Of a stretch of 49,651 nucleotides of DNA, positions 42,858-49,651 are shown in pieces (position 1 is the first letter of the stretch; the number at the start of each line of letters is the position of its first letter). Origin of the DNA: an uncultured Collinsella sp. (GTDB lineage: Bacteria > Actinomycetota > Coriobacteriia > Coriobacteriales > Coriobacteriaceae); assembly GCA_934654835.1 (NCBI GenBank), contig CAKUGY010000015.1, positions 1-49,651 on the forward strand, given 5' to 3'. Made by a program: the position numbers and the translations under genes. The notes beneath the pieces are model-generated. The model was not told the origin of the DNA, searched no databases, and saw nothing but the letters and a program-made list of their open reading frames with translations.

Positions 42858-42917
42858 GTTGATTGGGGACAGACTTAAATGCGTGAAAACGCTCATTTAA
42901 GTCTGTCCCCAATCAAC
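42858..42917. repeat. GGGACA-core palindrome with 24-bp arms
   Basis: Perfect 24-bp arms (42858-42881 and 42894-42917; GATTGGGGACAGACTTAAAT inside) around GTGAAAACG-type loop sequence. It is the longest of the GGGACA palindromes here. Confidence 0.8.
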
Positions 42918-42921
42918 AAAG

Positions 42922-42955
42922 AAAAAGCCTCTGCAGGTTTCCCCGCGGAGGCTTT
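42922..42955 (-). terminator. Terminator after ftsH
   Basis: AAAGCCTCTGC with GCGGAGGCTTT, 11-bp stem with one G-T pair, 10-nt loop, followed on the minus strand by TTTTTCTTT. Confidence 0.85.
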
Positions 42956-42966
42956 CGCCACAAAGA

Positions 42967-45105
42967 CTATTTGTCGTCGTCGGTATCGGCACCGGCATTG
43001 ACGGCATGGTCATCGCCGGCATCATCGGACGCGTCCTCAGCATCCTCCTGCATGGCCGCCTGCGCAAATGCCGCGGCGTCGGCTGCCAGCTCCTCCTCGC
43101 TCATGCGAGGTGCGCGCTTCTTGGTCGGCATGCCGGCCGCCTTGGCGTTGCGCTCCTCCTTGGCCGCCAGGATATCGCCCTCGCGCTCAAGGTAGGAATC
43201 CCACTCGTTATCGAGCAGGGCGTTCACGGCATCGCCCTCAACGGTCTCGCGCTCAAGCAGCACCTTGGCCATCAGATCGAGCTGATCGCGACGGGCATCA
43301 AGAATCTCGACCGCACGACGATGGGCCTCACGCATAATGCGCTGAACCTCGATATCGATGCGACGCGCCGTTTCTTCGGAGTAATCCTGGTGATCGGCGT
43401 AGTCGCGGCCCAGGAACACCTGATGCTGCGCCTCGCCAAAGACCTGCGTGCCTAGCTCCTCACTCATGCCCAGGCGCGTGACCATCTCGCGCGCCATCTT
43501 GGTTGCACGCTCCAGGTCGTTGCTCGCGCCCGACGTAATGTCGTCGCACATGAGCTCCTCGGCAACGCGACCGCCCAAGAACACGGCAAGCTCGTCGAGC
43601 ATCTCGTTCTTGGTCTTGAGGAAGTGGTCCTCCTGCGGCAGCTGCAGCGTATAGCCCAGGGCCTGGCCGCGGCTGACAATCGAGATCTTGTGGACCGGAT
43701 CGGAGTGCTCCAAGATGTGACCCACCAGGGCGTGGCCGCTCTCGTGGTAGGCAATCGTGGTGCGCTCGGCCTCGGTCATCACGCGGCCCTTGCGCTGCGG
43801 TCCGGCAATCACGCGCTCCATCGATTCCTCGACCTCGTCCATCGAGATCACGGAACGATGACGGCGGGCAGCCAACAGCGCAGATTCGTTGAGCAGGTTC
43901 GCCAAGTCGGCGCCGGTAAAGCCAACGGTCATCTGGGCGAGCTTCTCAAACTTAACGTCCTCGTCCATCGGCTTGTTCTCGGCATGCACGCGCAAAATCT
44001 GCTCGCGGCCCTTCACGTCCGGACGGTCAACCGTCACCTGGCGGTCAAAACGGCCGGGACGCAGCAGTGCCGGGTCCAGAATGTCGGGGCGGTTGGTGGC
44101 GGCGATCAGGATGACCGACTCGCTCTCCTCAAAACCGTCCATCTCGACCAGCAGCTGGTTGAGTGTCTGCTCGCGCTCGTCGTGGCCGCCACCCAAGCCG
44201 GCTCCGCGCTGACGTCCCACAGCATCGATCTCATCGATAAAGATGATCGACGGGGCCTGGGACTTGGCCTCCTTAAAGAGGTCGCGCACGCGGCTGGCAC
44301 CGACGCCCACGAACATCTCGACAAAGTCGGAACCCGAAATGCTAAAGAACGGTACGCCCGCTTCGCCGGCCACAGCCTTGGCCAGCAGCGTCTTGCCGGT
44401 GCCCGGAGGGCCCACGAGCAATACGCCACGCGGAATCTTGGCGCCCAGCTTGCGGTAACGATCCGGATCGCTCAAGAAGTCGCGGATCTCCTCGAGCTCC
44501 TCGACCGCCTCGTCCACGCCGGCAACGTCCTCAAACTTGACCTTGGGGCGCGTGGCCTCGTTGGTCTTGGCGTTGGTCTTGCCAAACTGCATGTTCCTGT
44601 TGTTGGCGCCCATCATCTGGCGCATAAAGTAGAACATGATGGCGATCAGGGCAATCGTCGGAAGCACGCTCATCGCCAGGTCGCCCCAAAAATCGGGGTC
44701 ATTGGTGTTGACGATGTACTTGGTATCGGGGTGCTCCGCCATAAGCTCGGCAAGCGAATCGGAGCCGACATAGGTCGAGGAGAAGCTCTTGAGCTCGCTC
44801 GTATCGCCCTTGTCCTTGCTCGCCTTCCAGTAATGACCGGTCACGCTGCCGTCCACCACCGTATAGGTCAGGTCGTCGACGCGATCCTGCTTAATAGCGT
44901 TGACCATCTCGCTCGTCGCGAGCTTTACGGTGTTGCTGGAATTGGCAAAGCCGGAGCCCATGTTAAAGAAGGCGTAGCCCAGAAGCGCGCAAGCTAAAAT
45001 AAAATACAGCCAGCCCGTACGCGTGGGCTTCTTGCCTCCGGGCATCCCCGGGATCTTAGGGTCCCGGGGAGTCTGGGAATTGTTATCGTTACGGTCGTCG
45101 GGCAT
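42967..45105 (-). CDS. ftsH: ATP-dependent membrane zinc metalloprotease FtsH
   Basis: A 712-aa AAA+ protease. Two membrane helices (about 31-49 and 138-157) frame an extracytoplasmic domain. The AAA+ module has Walker A GPPGTGKT (about 232-239), Walker B IIFIDEID and the second region of homology ending in RPGRFDRQ. The zinc site HESGH is near 454-458. The C-terminus is acidic and Ala/Glu/Asp-rich. It degrades misfolded and short-lived membrane proteins. Start ATG at 45105 is 1 base after the hpt stop; GGAGG lies 11 nt upstream. It is last in tilS-hpt-ftsH. Confidence 0.97.
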   Translation of the reverse strand: MPDDRNDNNSQTPRDPKIPGMPGGKKPTRTGWLYFILACALLGYAFFNMGSGFANSSNTVKLATSEMVNAIKQDRVDDLTYTVVDGSVTGHYWKASKDKGDTSELKSFSSTYVGSDSLAELMAEHPDTKYIVNTNDPDFWGDLAMSVLPTIALIAIMFYFMRQMMGANNRNMQFGKTNAKTNEATRPKVKFEDVAGVDEAVEELEEIRDFLSDPDRYRKLGAKIPRGVLLVGPPGTGKTLLAKAVAGEAGVPFFSISGSDFVEMFVGVGASRVRDLFKEAKSQAPSIIFIDEIDAVGRQRGAGLGGGHDEREQTLNQLLVEMDGFEESESVILIAATNRPDILDPALLRPGRFDRQVTVDRPDVKGREQILRVHAENKPMDEDVKFEKLAQMTVGFTGADLANLLNESALLAARRHRSVISMDEVEESMERVIAGPQRKGRVMTEAERTTIAYHESGHALVGHILEHSDPVHKISIVSRGQALGYTLQLPQEDHFLKTKNEMLDELAVFLGGRVAEELMCDDITSGASNDLERATKMAREMVTRLGMSEELGTQVFGEAQHQVFLGRDYADHQDYSEETARRIDIEVQRIMREAHRRAVEILDARRDQLDLMAKVLLERETVEGDAVNALLDNEWDSYLEREGDILAAKEERNAKAAGMPTKKRAPRMSEEELAADAAAFAQAAMQEDAEDASDDAGDDHAVNAGADTDDDK

Positions 45106-45106
45106 C

Positions 45107-45655
45107 TTACGAATAAACCTCCGGTTTCAAAATGCCCAGATACGGAAGGTTACGATAGCGCTCGGCATAGTCGAGGCCGTAGCCCACCACAAAGGCATCG
45201 GGGCAATGGGTTCCAACATACTTGGGCGTGACGGCCGAGGTACGGTCCTCAACGTCCTTCCACAGGAAGGCGGCGACCTCCAGAGAAGCAGGCTTGCGGC
45301 TCTCGAGGTTCTTCATCAGATACTTGAGCGTCAGGCCCGAGTCCAGAATGTCCTCGACGATCAGCACGTCGCGACCGCGGATGTCGATATCCAGGTCCTT
45401 AATGATACGCACGATACCGGAGGACTTCACTCCGTCGCCGTAGCTCGAAACAGCCATGAAATCGATGTTGGTCGGCAGCTCGATCTTGCGCATCAGGTCG
45501 CCCATAAAGACCACGGCGCCGCGCAGGACCGCAATCAGCACCAGATCCTTACCCGCGTAGTCGCGAGTAATCTGCTCGCCCAGGCGAGAGACGATACCGT
45601 CGATATCCTCCTGCGTAAACAGAACCTTCTCGATATCCGGATGTTGAGAAGCCAT
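45107..45655 (-). CDS. hpt: Hypoxanthine phosphoribosyltransferase
   Basis: A 182-aa purine salvage enzyme: hypoxanthine or guanine plus PRPP gives IMP or GMP. The PRPP motif is VLIVEDILDSGLT (about residues 97-109), the N-terminal Leu-Arg-Gly loop is VLRGAVVF (about 43-50), and the C-terminal FVVGYGLDYAERYRNLPYLG completes the family signature. The order tilS-hpt-ftsH is conserved in many Gram-positive bacteria. ATG follows AAAGGG. About 150 bp separate it from tilS. Confidence 0.97.
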   Translation of the reverse strand: MASQHPDIEKVLFTQEDIDGIVSRLGEQITRDYAGKDLVLIAVLRGAVVFMGDLMRKIELPTNIDFMAVSSYGDGVKSSGIVRIIKDLDIDIRGRDVLIVEDILDSGLTLKYLMKNLESRKPASLEVAAFLWKDVEDRTSAVTPKYVGTHCPDAFVVGYGLDYAERYRNLPYLGILKPEVYS

Positions 45656-45802
45656 GACAACCCTTTCTTGTGCTTATCGTCCACACACCGCCGTATGGAC
45701 GCGAACTACACATTCTAGCAGCGCACGGGGTATATTTACCAGCCCGTACGCCATCAGCGCGGGAATACCGTCAACGTCGCACAGAATAGCTGGCGCAAGG
45801 CG

Positions 45803-47344
45803 CTATTCCGCATCGACCACGCGGAGCAGATACGCCACACGCGTTGCGGCCGTGCATTTAAAACGCTCGTCCGCGCGAACGCCTGCGACCCATACCACGG
45901 AACCTCCCGGAGCCGTTCTTACCACGGGGACGCTCGCACGCTCAGAAACAGGTATACGGGCCTCATTGAGCAGATCGGATACCTTCTTGCTTCGGCCGCT
46001 CATACCTAACGGGCACATCACATCCCCCGGCACGGGGCCGTCAACCCACAGACGCGCCGAACGTGCCTCGGCGGGAATCTCCCCGCGTGAGCCGGCGAGC
46101 ATTCGCTCGCTATCACGGTCGGCAAATCCTAACGCCGCGGCATCCACCAAAGCAGCCACTTCTCCGGCAGCCACTAGTTCACGCGCGCGTTGCACGATAT
46201 CGTATCCCGGCTCCACAGCAATCGGCTCTGCTGTCAACACACGACTCCCGCCAAGCGGCAGACGGCCGCGCACGGCAACCCAGTCCGCAACCAGCCCCTC
46301 ACGCGCCGCAGGTGCCTTAAGCGCCAGCATGCCAAACTCCACACGCGCATCAATTCCCGCCGGCAGCGTTACCGAACCCGAACCCGCGGCGACGCAGGAA
46401 AGCACGCGCTCCACATGCCGCATCTCCGGGCGCGCATCCGGATCGATGCGCTTAATCGCCAACCGCACGATACGCCGCGCGATCACAACCTCAGCAGCCG
46501 CAAGGCGACGCGCGTCAAGGACCAGCGCGCCCGCCGCCTCTTTGCGCAGGCAGCTTCGAAAGGCTTGCGCCGAAAGCTGAGACAGAAACGCGTCCTCGTC
46601 CCCCAGGATCTCGCAGGCAGCGCCGATCGTCTTGCACACGCTCGTGTTGCGCTGAGCCACCACCGGCATCACGCGATGACGTACGTAGTTGCGCAGATAC
46701 GAGATATCCTCGTTGCTCTCGTCCTCTCGCCACGGCTGACCATGTACCTGCAGATAGCCCACCAACTCGTCATGAGTCAGATCGAGCAAAGGCCGCACCA
46801 CGATATTCCTCCGGCGGGGAATGCTCGATAGGCCTGCGGGCCCCGATCCTTTAATGGCATTCATCAAAAACGTTTCCGCGCGGTCCGAAGACGTGTGCGC
46901 GGTGCAGATACGAGCTGCCGTTCGCGGTGCCCCCGTCTGGGCGCAGAGCTCGCGAACATATCTGCGTGCCGCGGTATAGCGCACTTCGCGCGCCGCGGCC
47001 TCGATATTGCCCGACTCGTCGTCAAAATAGGCATGCTCGACACACAGCGGCAAGCCGTATTGTGCACACAGGTCGCGCACAAAGGCTTCGTCGCCATCGG
47101 ATGACTCGCCACGCAGATGATGGTTTACATGCAGCACATGCAGCCGCTCGCGCGCGATGGGGGCTACGCCACGTCCATCCTGTATATCCAGCTTTGATGT
47201 GCAAGCCATGAGGAGCAGCGCCGTCGAGTCCGCACCACCTGATACCATGAGCACCACAGGAGCAGCCACCTGCCGTCTTGTCTGAGCATCATCGCCCGTC
47301 CTGGGCGCCGCATGGCGTCCATAATGCTGAGATACCGTTGGCAT
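45803..47344 (-). CDS. tilS: tRNA(Ile)-lysidine synthase
   Basis: A 513-aa enzyme that turns the wobble cytidine of tRNA-Ile(CAU) into lysidine, allowing AUA decoding. The N-type PP-loop SGGADS is at 35-40; HVNHHLRGESSDGDE and AHTSSDRAETFLM follow, then RPLLDLTHDELVGYL. The rest (about 250-513) covers the TilS substrate-binding and C-terminal domains, in longer form than in E. coli, and ends in KCTAATRVAYLLRVVDAE. ATG at 47344 follows GAGGAGG. It is divergent from the MBL hydrolase, whose upstream stretch overlaps the start of this gene's leader. The sequence is Arg/Ala-rich. Confidence 0.93.
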   Translation of the reverse strand: MPTVSQHYGRHAAPRTGDDAQTRRQVAAPVVLMVSGGADSTALLLMACTSKLDIQDGRGVAPIARERLHVLHVNHHLRGESSDGDEAFVRDLCAQYGLPLCVEHAYFDDESGNIEAAAREVRYTAARRYVRELCAQTGAPRTAARICTAHTSSDRAETFLMNAIKGSGPAGLSSIPRRRNIVVRPLLDLTHDELVGYLQVHGQPWREDESNEDISYLRNYVRHRVMPVVAQRNTSVCKTIGAACEILGDEDAFLSQLSAQAFRSCLRKEAAGALVLDARRLAAAEVVIARRIVRLAIKRIDPDARPEMRHVERVLSCVAAGSGSVTLPAGIDARVEFGMLALKAPAAREGLVADWVAVRGRLPLGGSRVLTAEPIAVEPGYDIVQRARELVAAGEVAALVDAAALGFADRDSERMLAGSRGEIPAEARSARLWVDGPVPGDVMCPLGMSGRSKKVSDLLNEARIPVSERASVPVVRTAPGGSVVWVAGVRADERFKCTAATRVAYLLRVVDAE

Positions 47345-47392
47345 TCGCTTCCTCCTCTATTCGACCGCACCCATTGTATCCTTTGGAATCTT

Positions 47393-48202
47393 ATGTCTCG
47401 TCTGCACCTTCATATCCTCGGCAGCGGCTCAAAAGGCAACTGCGCGCTCATCGAAGGCCCCCAGGGGCTCATCATGGTCGACGACGGCCTTTCTCGTCGC
47501 GAGACATTGAAGCGCATGGCAGAACTGGGGCTCTCGGCAGACAACGTCTCGGCCCTTCTTGTTACTCATGAGCATAGCGATCACATCAAGGGTCTCGATG
47601 TCTGGTGCAAGCACTGGCGCGGCCCCCTCTTTGCCAGCAGGAATACGCTCGCATCCAAAGAAAGCCTTGCACATGTGCCCGTTGAAGAATTCGATCCTGG
47701 CGACGTGCTCGAGATAGCCGGGGTTCGCATTCAAACCTATTCGACATCACACGACGTCATCAACCCCGTTGGCTACCGATTTGATGCCCTTGGCGATTCT
47801 ATTGGATTTGCCACCGACACCGGAGAGCTATCAAGTCATGCCATCGACACGCTTAAAGACTGCCGAGTTCTTGCGCTCGAGAGCAACCACGATGTGGCCA
47901 TGTTACGCCAGGGAGATTACCCCCGCTTCCTCCAAGAGCGAATTCTATCTGCAAAAGGCCATCTTTCCAACGACCAAGCCGCCAACGCGGCGCGCGAACT
48001 CGTCACCGTTCGCACCGAGCAGCTCATCGCCATGCATATCAGCCAAGACAACAATCGTCCGAGCCTGACGGTCAAAAGTTACGCCCGAGCGCTCGATGCA
48101 ACACTTGACGATGAGATCGGCAGCACTGCGACCAGACATTCTGGCTCGCGGGAACTCACCATACGTCCCGCAGGACAATATCGCCCCATGAGCATTCAAT
48201 AG
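47393..48202 (+). CDS. MBL-fold metallohydrolase (YycJ/WalJ-like)
   Basis: A 269-aa beta-lactamase-fold hydrolase. SRLHLHILGSGSKGNCALIE at the start, VDDGLS, and THEHSDHIKG (about 62-71, HxHxDH) define the two-metal site; further ligands are in STSHDV, ATDTGELSS and ESNHDVAML. The pattern matches the YycJ/WalJ-type nuclease of Gram-positive bacteria, linked there to cell-wall and DNA coordination. ATG at 47393 is preceded by only a weak TTTGGA box. An upstream ATG in frame would overlap tilS and is rejected. It is convergent with hsp20 via the terminator at 48218-48253. Confidence 0.88.
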   Translation: MSRLHLHILGSGSKGNCALIEGPQGLIMVDDGLSRRETLKRMAELGLSADNVSALLVTHEHSDHIKGLDVWCKHWRGPLFASRNTLASKESLAHVPVEEFDPGDVLEIAGVRIQTYSTSHDVINPVGYRFDALGDSIGFATDTGELSSHAIDTLKDCRVLALESNHDVAMLRQGDYPRFLQERILSAKGHLSNDQAANAARELVTVRTEQLIAMHISQDNNRPSLTVKSYARALDATLDDEIGSTATRHSGSRELTIRPAGQYRPMSIQ

Positions 48203-48217
48203 CCCCTCGCAATAAAA

Positions 48218-48253
48218 AATAGGGGGCCGGGAATCTCTTCCCAGCCCCCTATT
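48218..48253. terminator. Bidirectional terminator between the MBL gene and hsp20
   Basis: AATAGGGGGC pairs with GCCCCCTATT and, with a mismatch, GGGAA with TTCCC inside. TTTTTTATT follows on the minus strand. Confidence 0.85.
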
Positions 48254-48286
48254 CAGACTCTCGATTGAGACAGAGCAGCAACGCCG

Positions 48287-48718
48287 TTAGTCGATGGAAA
48301 TCTTCGTAACGTTCTTCTTCTCGACAATCTTGGGAACCGTAACGGTCAGGATGCCGTCAGCGTACTTAGCCGAAAGGCCCTCACTCGAGGCGTCCTTCAG
48401 ATACACGCCACGCGTCGCGCTGTACGAGCTGAACTCCTTCTGCAGGAAGTTCTTGCCCTCGTTCTCCTCGTCCTCCACGACATTCACGCTAATGGACAGG
48501 CGACCCTCGTTGAGCTCAACATCGATGTCGTCCTTGGCGACGCCAGTCAGATAAGCCTTGACCTCATAGCCATCGCCCTTGTCCTCAACGTCAACGGGAA
48601 ACGCCTTGGAGGCGATCGAGTTGTTTGCCAGGTCGGTCATATCATCGAACAGATCGAACAGCGAGCTAGCAGAGGGACGAACGCCAAAAACCGAACGATA
48701 AGGAACCATGCTTGCCAT
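48287..48718 (-). CDS. Hsp20/alpha-crystallin small heat shock protein
   Basis: A 143-aa chaperone. The N-terminal arm has VPYRSVFG and FDLFDDMTDL; the alpha-crystallin domain runs from about 42 to 135, with AFPVDVEDKGDGYEVKAYLTG, FSSYSATRGVYLKD and the C-terminal G-x-L element DGILTVTVPK. It ends in KKNVTKISID with the conserved I-x-I tail. It holds unfolding proteins and forms oligomers. ATG at 48718 follows AAAAGGAG. Two copies of ATATATAAGAG lie in the upstream region. No CIRCE box is present. Confidence 0.93.
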   Translation of the reverse strand: MASMVPYRSVFGVRPSASSLFDLFDDMTDLANNSIASKAFPVDVEDKGDGYEVKAYLTGVAKDDIDVELNEGRLSISVNVVEDEENEGKNFLQKEFSSYSATRGVYLKDASSEGLSAKYADGILTVTVPKIVEKKNVTKISID

Positions 48719-48785
48719 GTTTACCACTCCTTTTGGGAACTGCCGAGCCACCTTCTAGGCGACTGGGACTTCATTTGACGCTCTT

Positions 48786-48822
48786 ATATATGCCCACTCG
48801 TCTCTTATATATACATTTTGCT
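48786..48822 (-). promoter_or_regulatory. Direct repeats upstream of hsp20
   Basis: On the minus strand ATATATAAGAG is repeated at about 48805-48818 (followed by ACGAG) and 48783-48794 (followed by CG). Both are 65-100 bp before the start, in an A/T-rich stretch that must hold the promoter. A heat-shock operator is possible but unproven. Confidence 0.35.
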
Positions 48823-48929
48823 ATAAAGTTTTTTGAGTCCAGTACTATAAGCATATCTAAGTGTATATGACTAAGGTTTTAGGAAGGTTAAGGTTCTTTG
48901 AACCGGCCCTTAAATAGTGCGTATATCCC

Positions 48930-48957
48930 TGGCAAATCAGCATAAGGGGCTTACAAT
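48930..48957 (+). promoter_or_regulatory. Candidate promoter of the tail-anchored protein gene
   Basis: TGGCAA (48930-48935) and TACAAT (48952-48957), 16 nt apart, 40 nt before the start codon. Confidence 0.4.
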
Positions 48958-48996
48958 GAGCGCATATGCGTTGTTGGTAACGAGCTAAAGGGCATC

Positions 48997-49464
48997 ATGA
49001 ACGACCAAAACCAAAACAATACGTTTAAGCCGGCTCAGAGGGAAGAATCCACCCCGCAGCCGACGCGGTTTCATCGCCCCCATATCTCGCAAGAACCCAT
49101 CAACGATCCTGAGCCCGAGTATGTAACGAGAAATCGATACCAAACACTCGAGGATACCCAAACAGGACGCAAGCATATGGGCGTCGCCTCAGGAGATCCC
49201 GTATATCTTAAAGATGCACCGTTATCAAAAAACAGCGCAATCAATGCCGAGCCAACGAATGCGCCCGCAGCTCGAGAGCATAGAGGTCCTCGACCCAAGC
49301 AAACCTTGACGCATTCGGCTCGTTATCTCGAGACGCCAAAACAAGGAAAATCGATTTTCGTTTCATCAAGTAAACGACGTAAGCAGCATCAGCTGACAAT
49401 CCTGCTATTGATTATTGCGATCATAGCGGTTGCCCTTGTACTTCGATTCGTTGTCTTTAAGTAA
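48997..49464 (+). CDS. Tail-anchored small membrane protein of unknown function
   Basis: A 155-aa protein that I do not recognise. Residues 1-125 are hydrophilic and low in complexity, rich in Asn, Gln, Pro, Thr and Arg, so probably disordered and cytoplasmic. A basic cluster (KRRKQHQ, about 126-132) is followed by one Ile/Leu/Val membrane helix (about 133-152) and the end FVVFK, a C-tail-anchored layout. ATG at 48997 follows AAAGGG. It is single, between hsp20 (divergent) and the rRNA end (convergent). Base composition is a little more A/T-rich than its neighbours. Confidence 0.65.
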   Translation: MNDQNQNNTFKPAQREESTPQPTRFHRPHISQEPINDPEPEYVTRNRYQTLEDTQTGRKHMGVASGDPVYLKDAPLSKNSAINAEPTNAPAAREHRGPRPKQTLTHSARYLETPKQGKSIFVSSSKRRKQHQLTILLLIIAIIAVALVLRFVVFK

Positions 49465-49530
49465 AGGCCCAATAGCTAAATAGCAAATAGAGCGACTGGA
49501 GTAATTGAGTCATTAAGCTCAATTAACGCA

Positions 49531-49565
49531 AAAAAGGGGGAGGCCGCGAGGCCTCCCCCTTCTTC
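49531..49565 (-). terminator. Terminator, probably of the rRNA operon
   Basis: AAGGGGGAGGCC and GGCCTCCCCCTT form a 12-bp perfect stem with a GCGA loop. On the minus strand it is followed by TTTTTT, just beyond the 5S rRNA; on the plus strand it also serves the small protein gene. Confidence 0.85.
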
Positions 49566-49591
49566 ATTCTCGATGACGGCTCGGTGCCGTC

Positions 49592-49651
49592 CACCGGTCA
49601 GCGGCGCCCTGGCCTCCCACGGGCTGACCCCGCAGTACTCTCGGCGCGATG
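49592..49651 (-). rRNA. rrf: 5S rRNA, 3' part (cut by the window edge)
   Basis: On the minus strand, reading from the edge: GAGAGTACTGCGGGG, then GGGAGGCCAGGGCGCCGC and GCTGACCGG. This matches the 3' half of 5S rRNA (the GTACTGC...GGGAG..AGG.CGCCGC arm of Actinobacteria), with the last bases forming helix I. The 3' end is approximate (49592-49595). The 5' half and the 23S and 16S genes should lie to the right, outside the window. Confidence 0.8.

Noticed and set aside
48719..48860. CIRCE or HspR (HAIR) element before hsp20
   Set aside because: No TTAGCACTC/GAGTGCTAA or CTTGAGT/ACTCAAG pair could be found.

Overview
The window looks like a chromosomal segment of a high-GC, Gram-positive anaerobe of the class Coriobacteriia, most likely Collinsella or a close relative. 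This is inferred from gene content, base composition and gene style (two sorting-signal proteins, a class B sortase next to an LCP protein, two heterodimeric ABC exporters, the order tilS-hpt-ftsH); no search was run. It is mainly housekeeping DNA: about 43 protein genes, an SRP RNA (minus strand, about 6158-6278), tRNA-Ser(UGA) (8561-8650) and the 3' part of a 5S rRNA at the right edge (minus strand), so an rRNA operon continues beyond the window. I saw no phage, transposase gene, plasmid function or CRISPR array.

Layout. 0.1-5.7 kb: flavodoxin-like protein, heterodimeric ABC exporter 1, and an LANTG-anchored coiled-coil protein. 5.8-6.7 kb: gene-free, with a tandem duplication, a long inverted repeat, the SRP RNA and a composite palindromic repeat. 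6.7-13.2 kb: TadA-glycerate kinase fusion, tRNA-Ser, TetR, LemA, ilvE, DedA, cysE. 13.3-17.6 kb: marR plus heterodimeric ABC exporter 2 as one overlapping operon. 17.7-26.1 kb: small unknown protein, nitroreductase, LCP, sortase B and a sortase-type substrate, a Fis/NtrC-like regulator, and YeiH with a divergent GntR regulator. 26.2-34.1 kb: glmS, a LacI regulator, larE between two duplicated HAD phosphatases, 0.8 kb of repeats, and a secreted nuclease. 34.2-42.8 kb: EF-G-like GTPase, a three-gene amino-acid ABC importer, an RlmD/RumA-type methyltransferase, a PHP phosphoesterase and an aminotransferase. 43.0-49.65 kb: ftsH-hpt-tilS, an MBL hydrolase, Hsp20, a tail-anchored small protein and 5S rRNA.

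The most interesting material is between genes. (1) An 18-bp palindrome (CTTTA-type half-sites, six-base centre) lies upstream of exactly three genes, all of amino-acid metabolism or uptake: ilvE, the amino-acid ABC importer and the class I aminotransferase. It looks like the operator of an undescribed regulon. (2) A composite repeat of about 375 bp (three inverted repeats in fixed order) occurs twice, in opposite orientation, at 6.33-6.70 and 32.60-32.97 kb. (3) A two-hairpin element of about 140 bp occurs twice between convergent genes (18.92-19.06 and 31.50-31.63 kb), with paired changes in its stems. (4) Palindromes with a GGGACA core are scattered through many intergenic regions. (5) Long, near-perfect inverted repeats repeatedly occupy convergent gene junctions (6.05-6.14, 10.15-10.28 kb).
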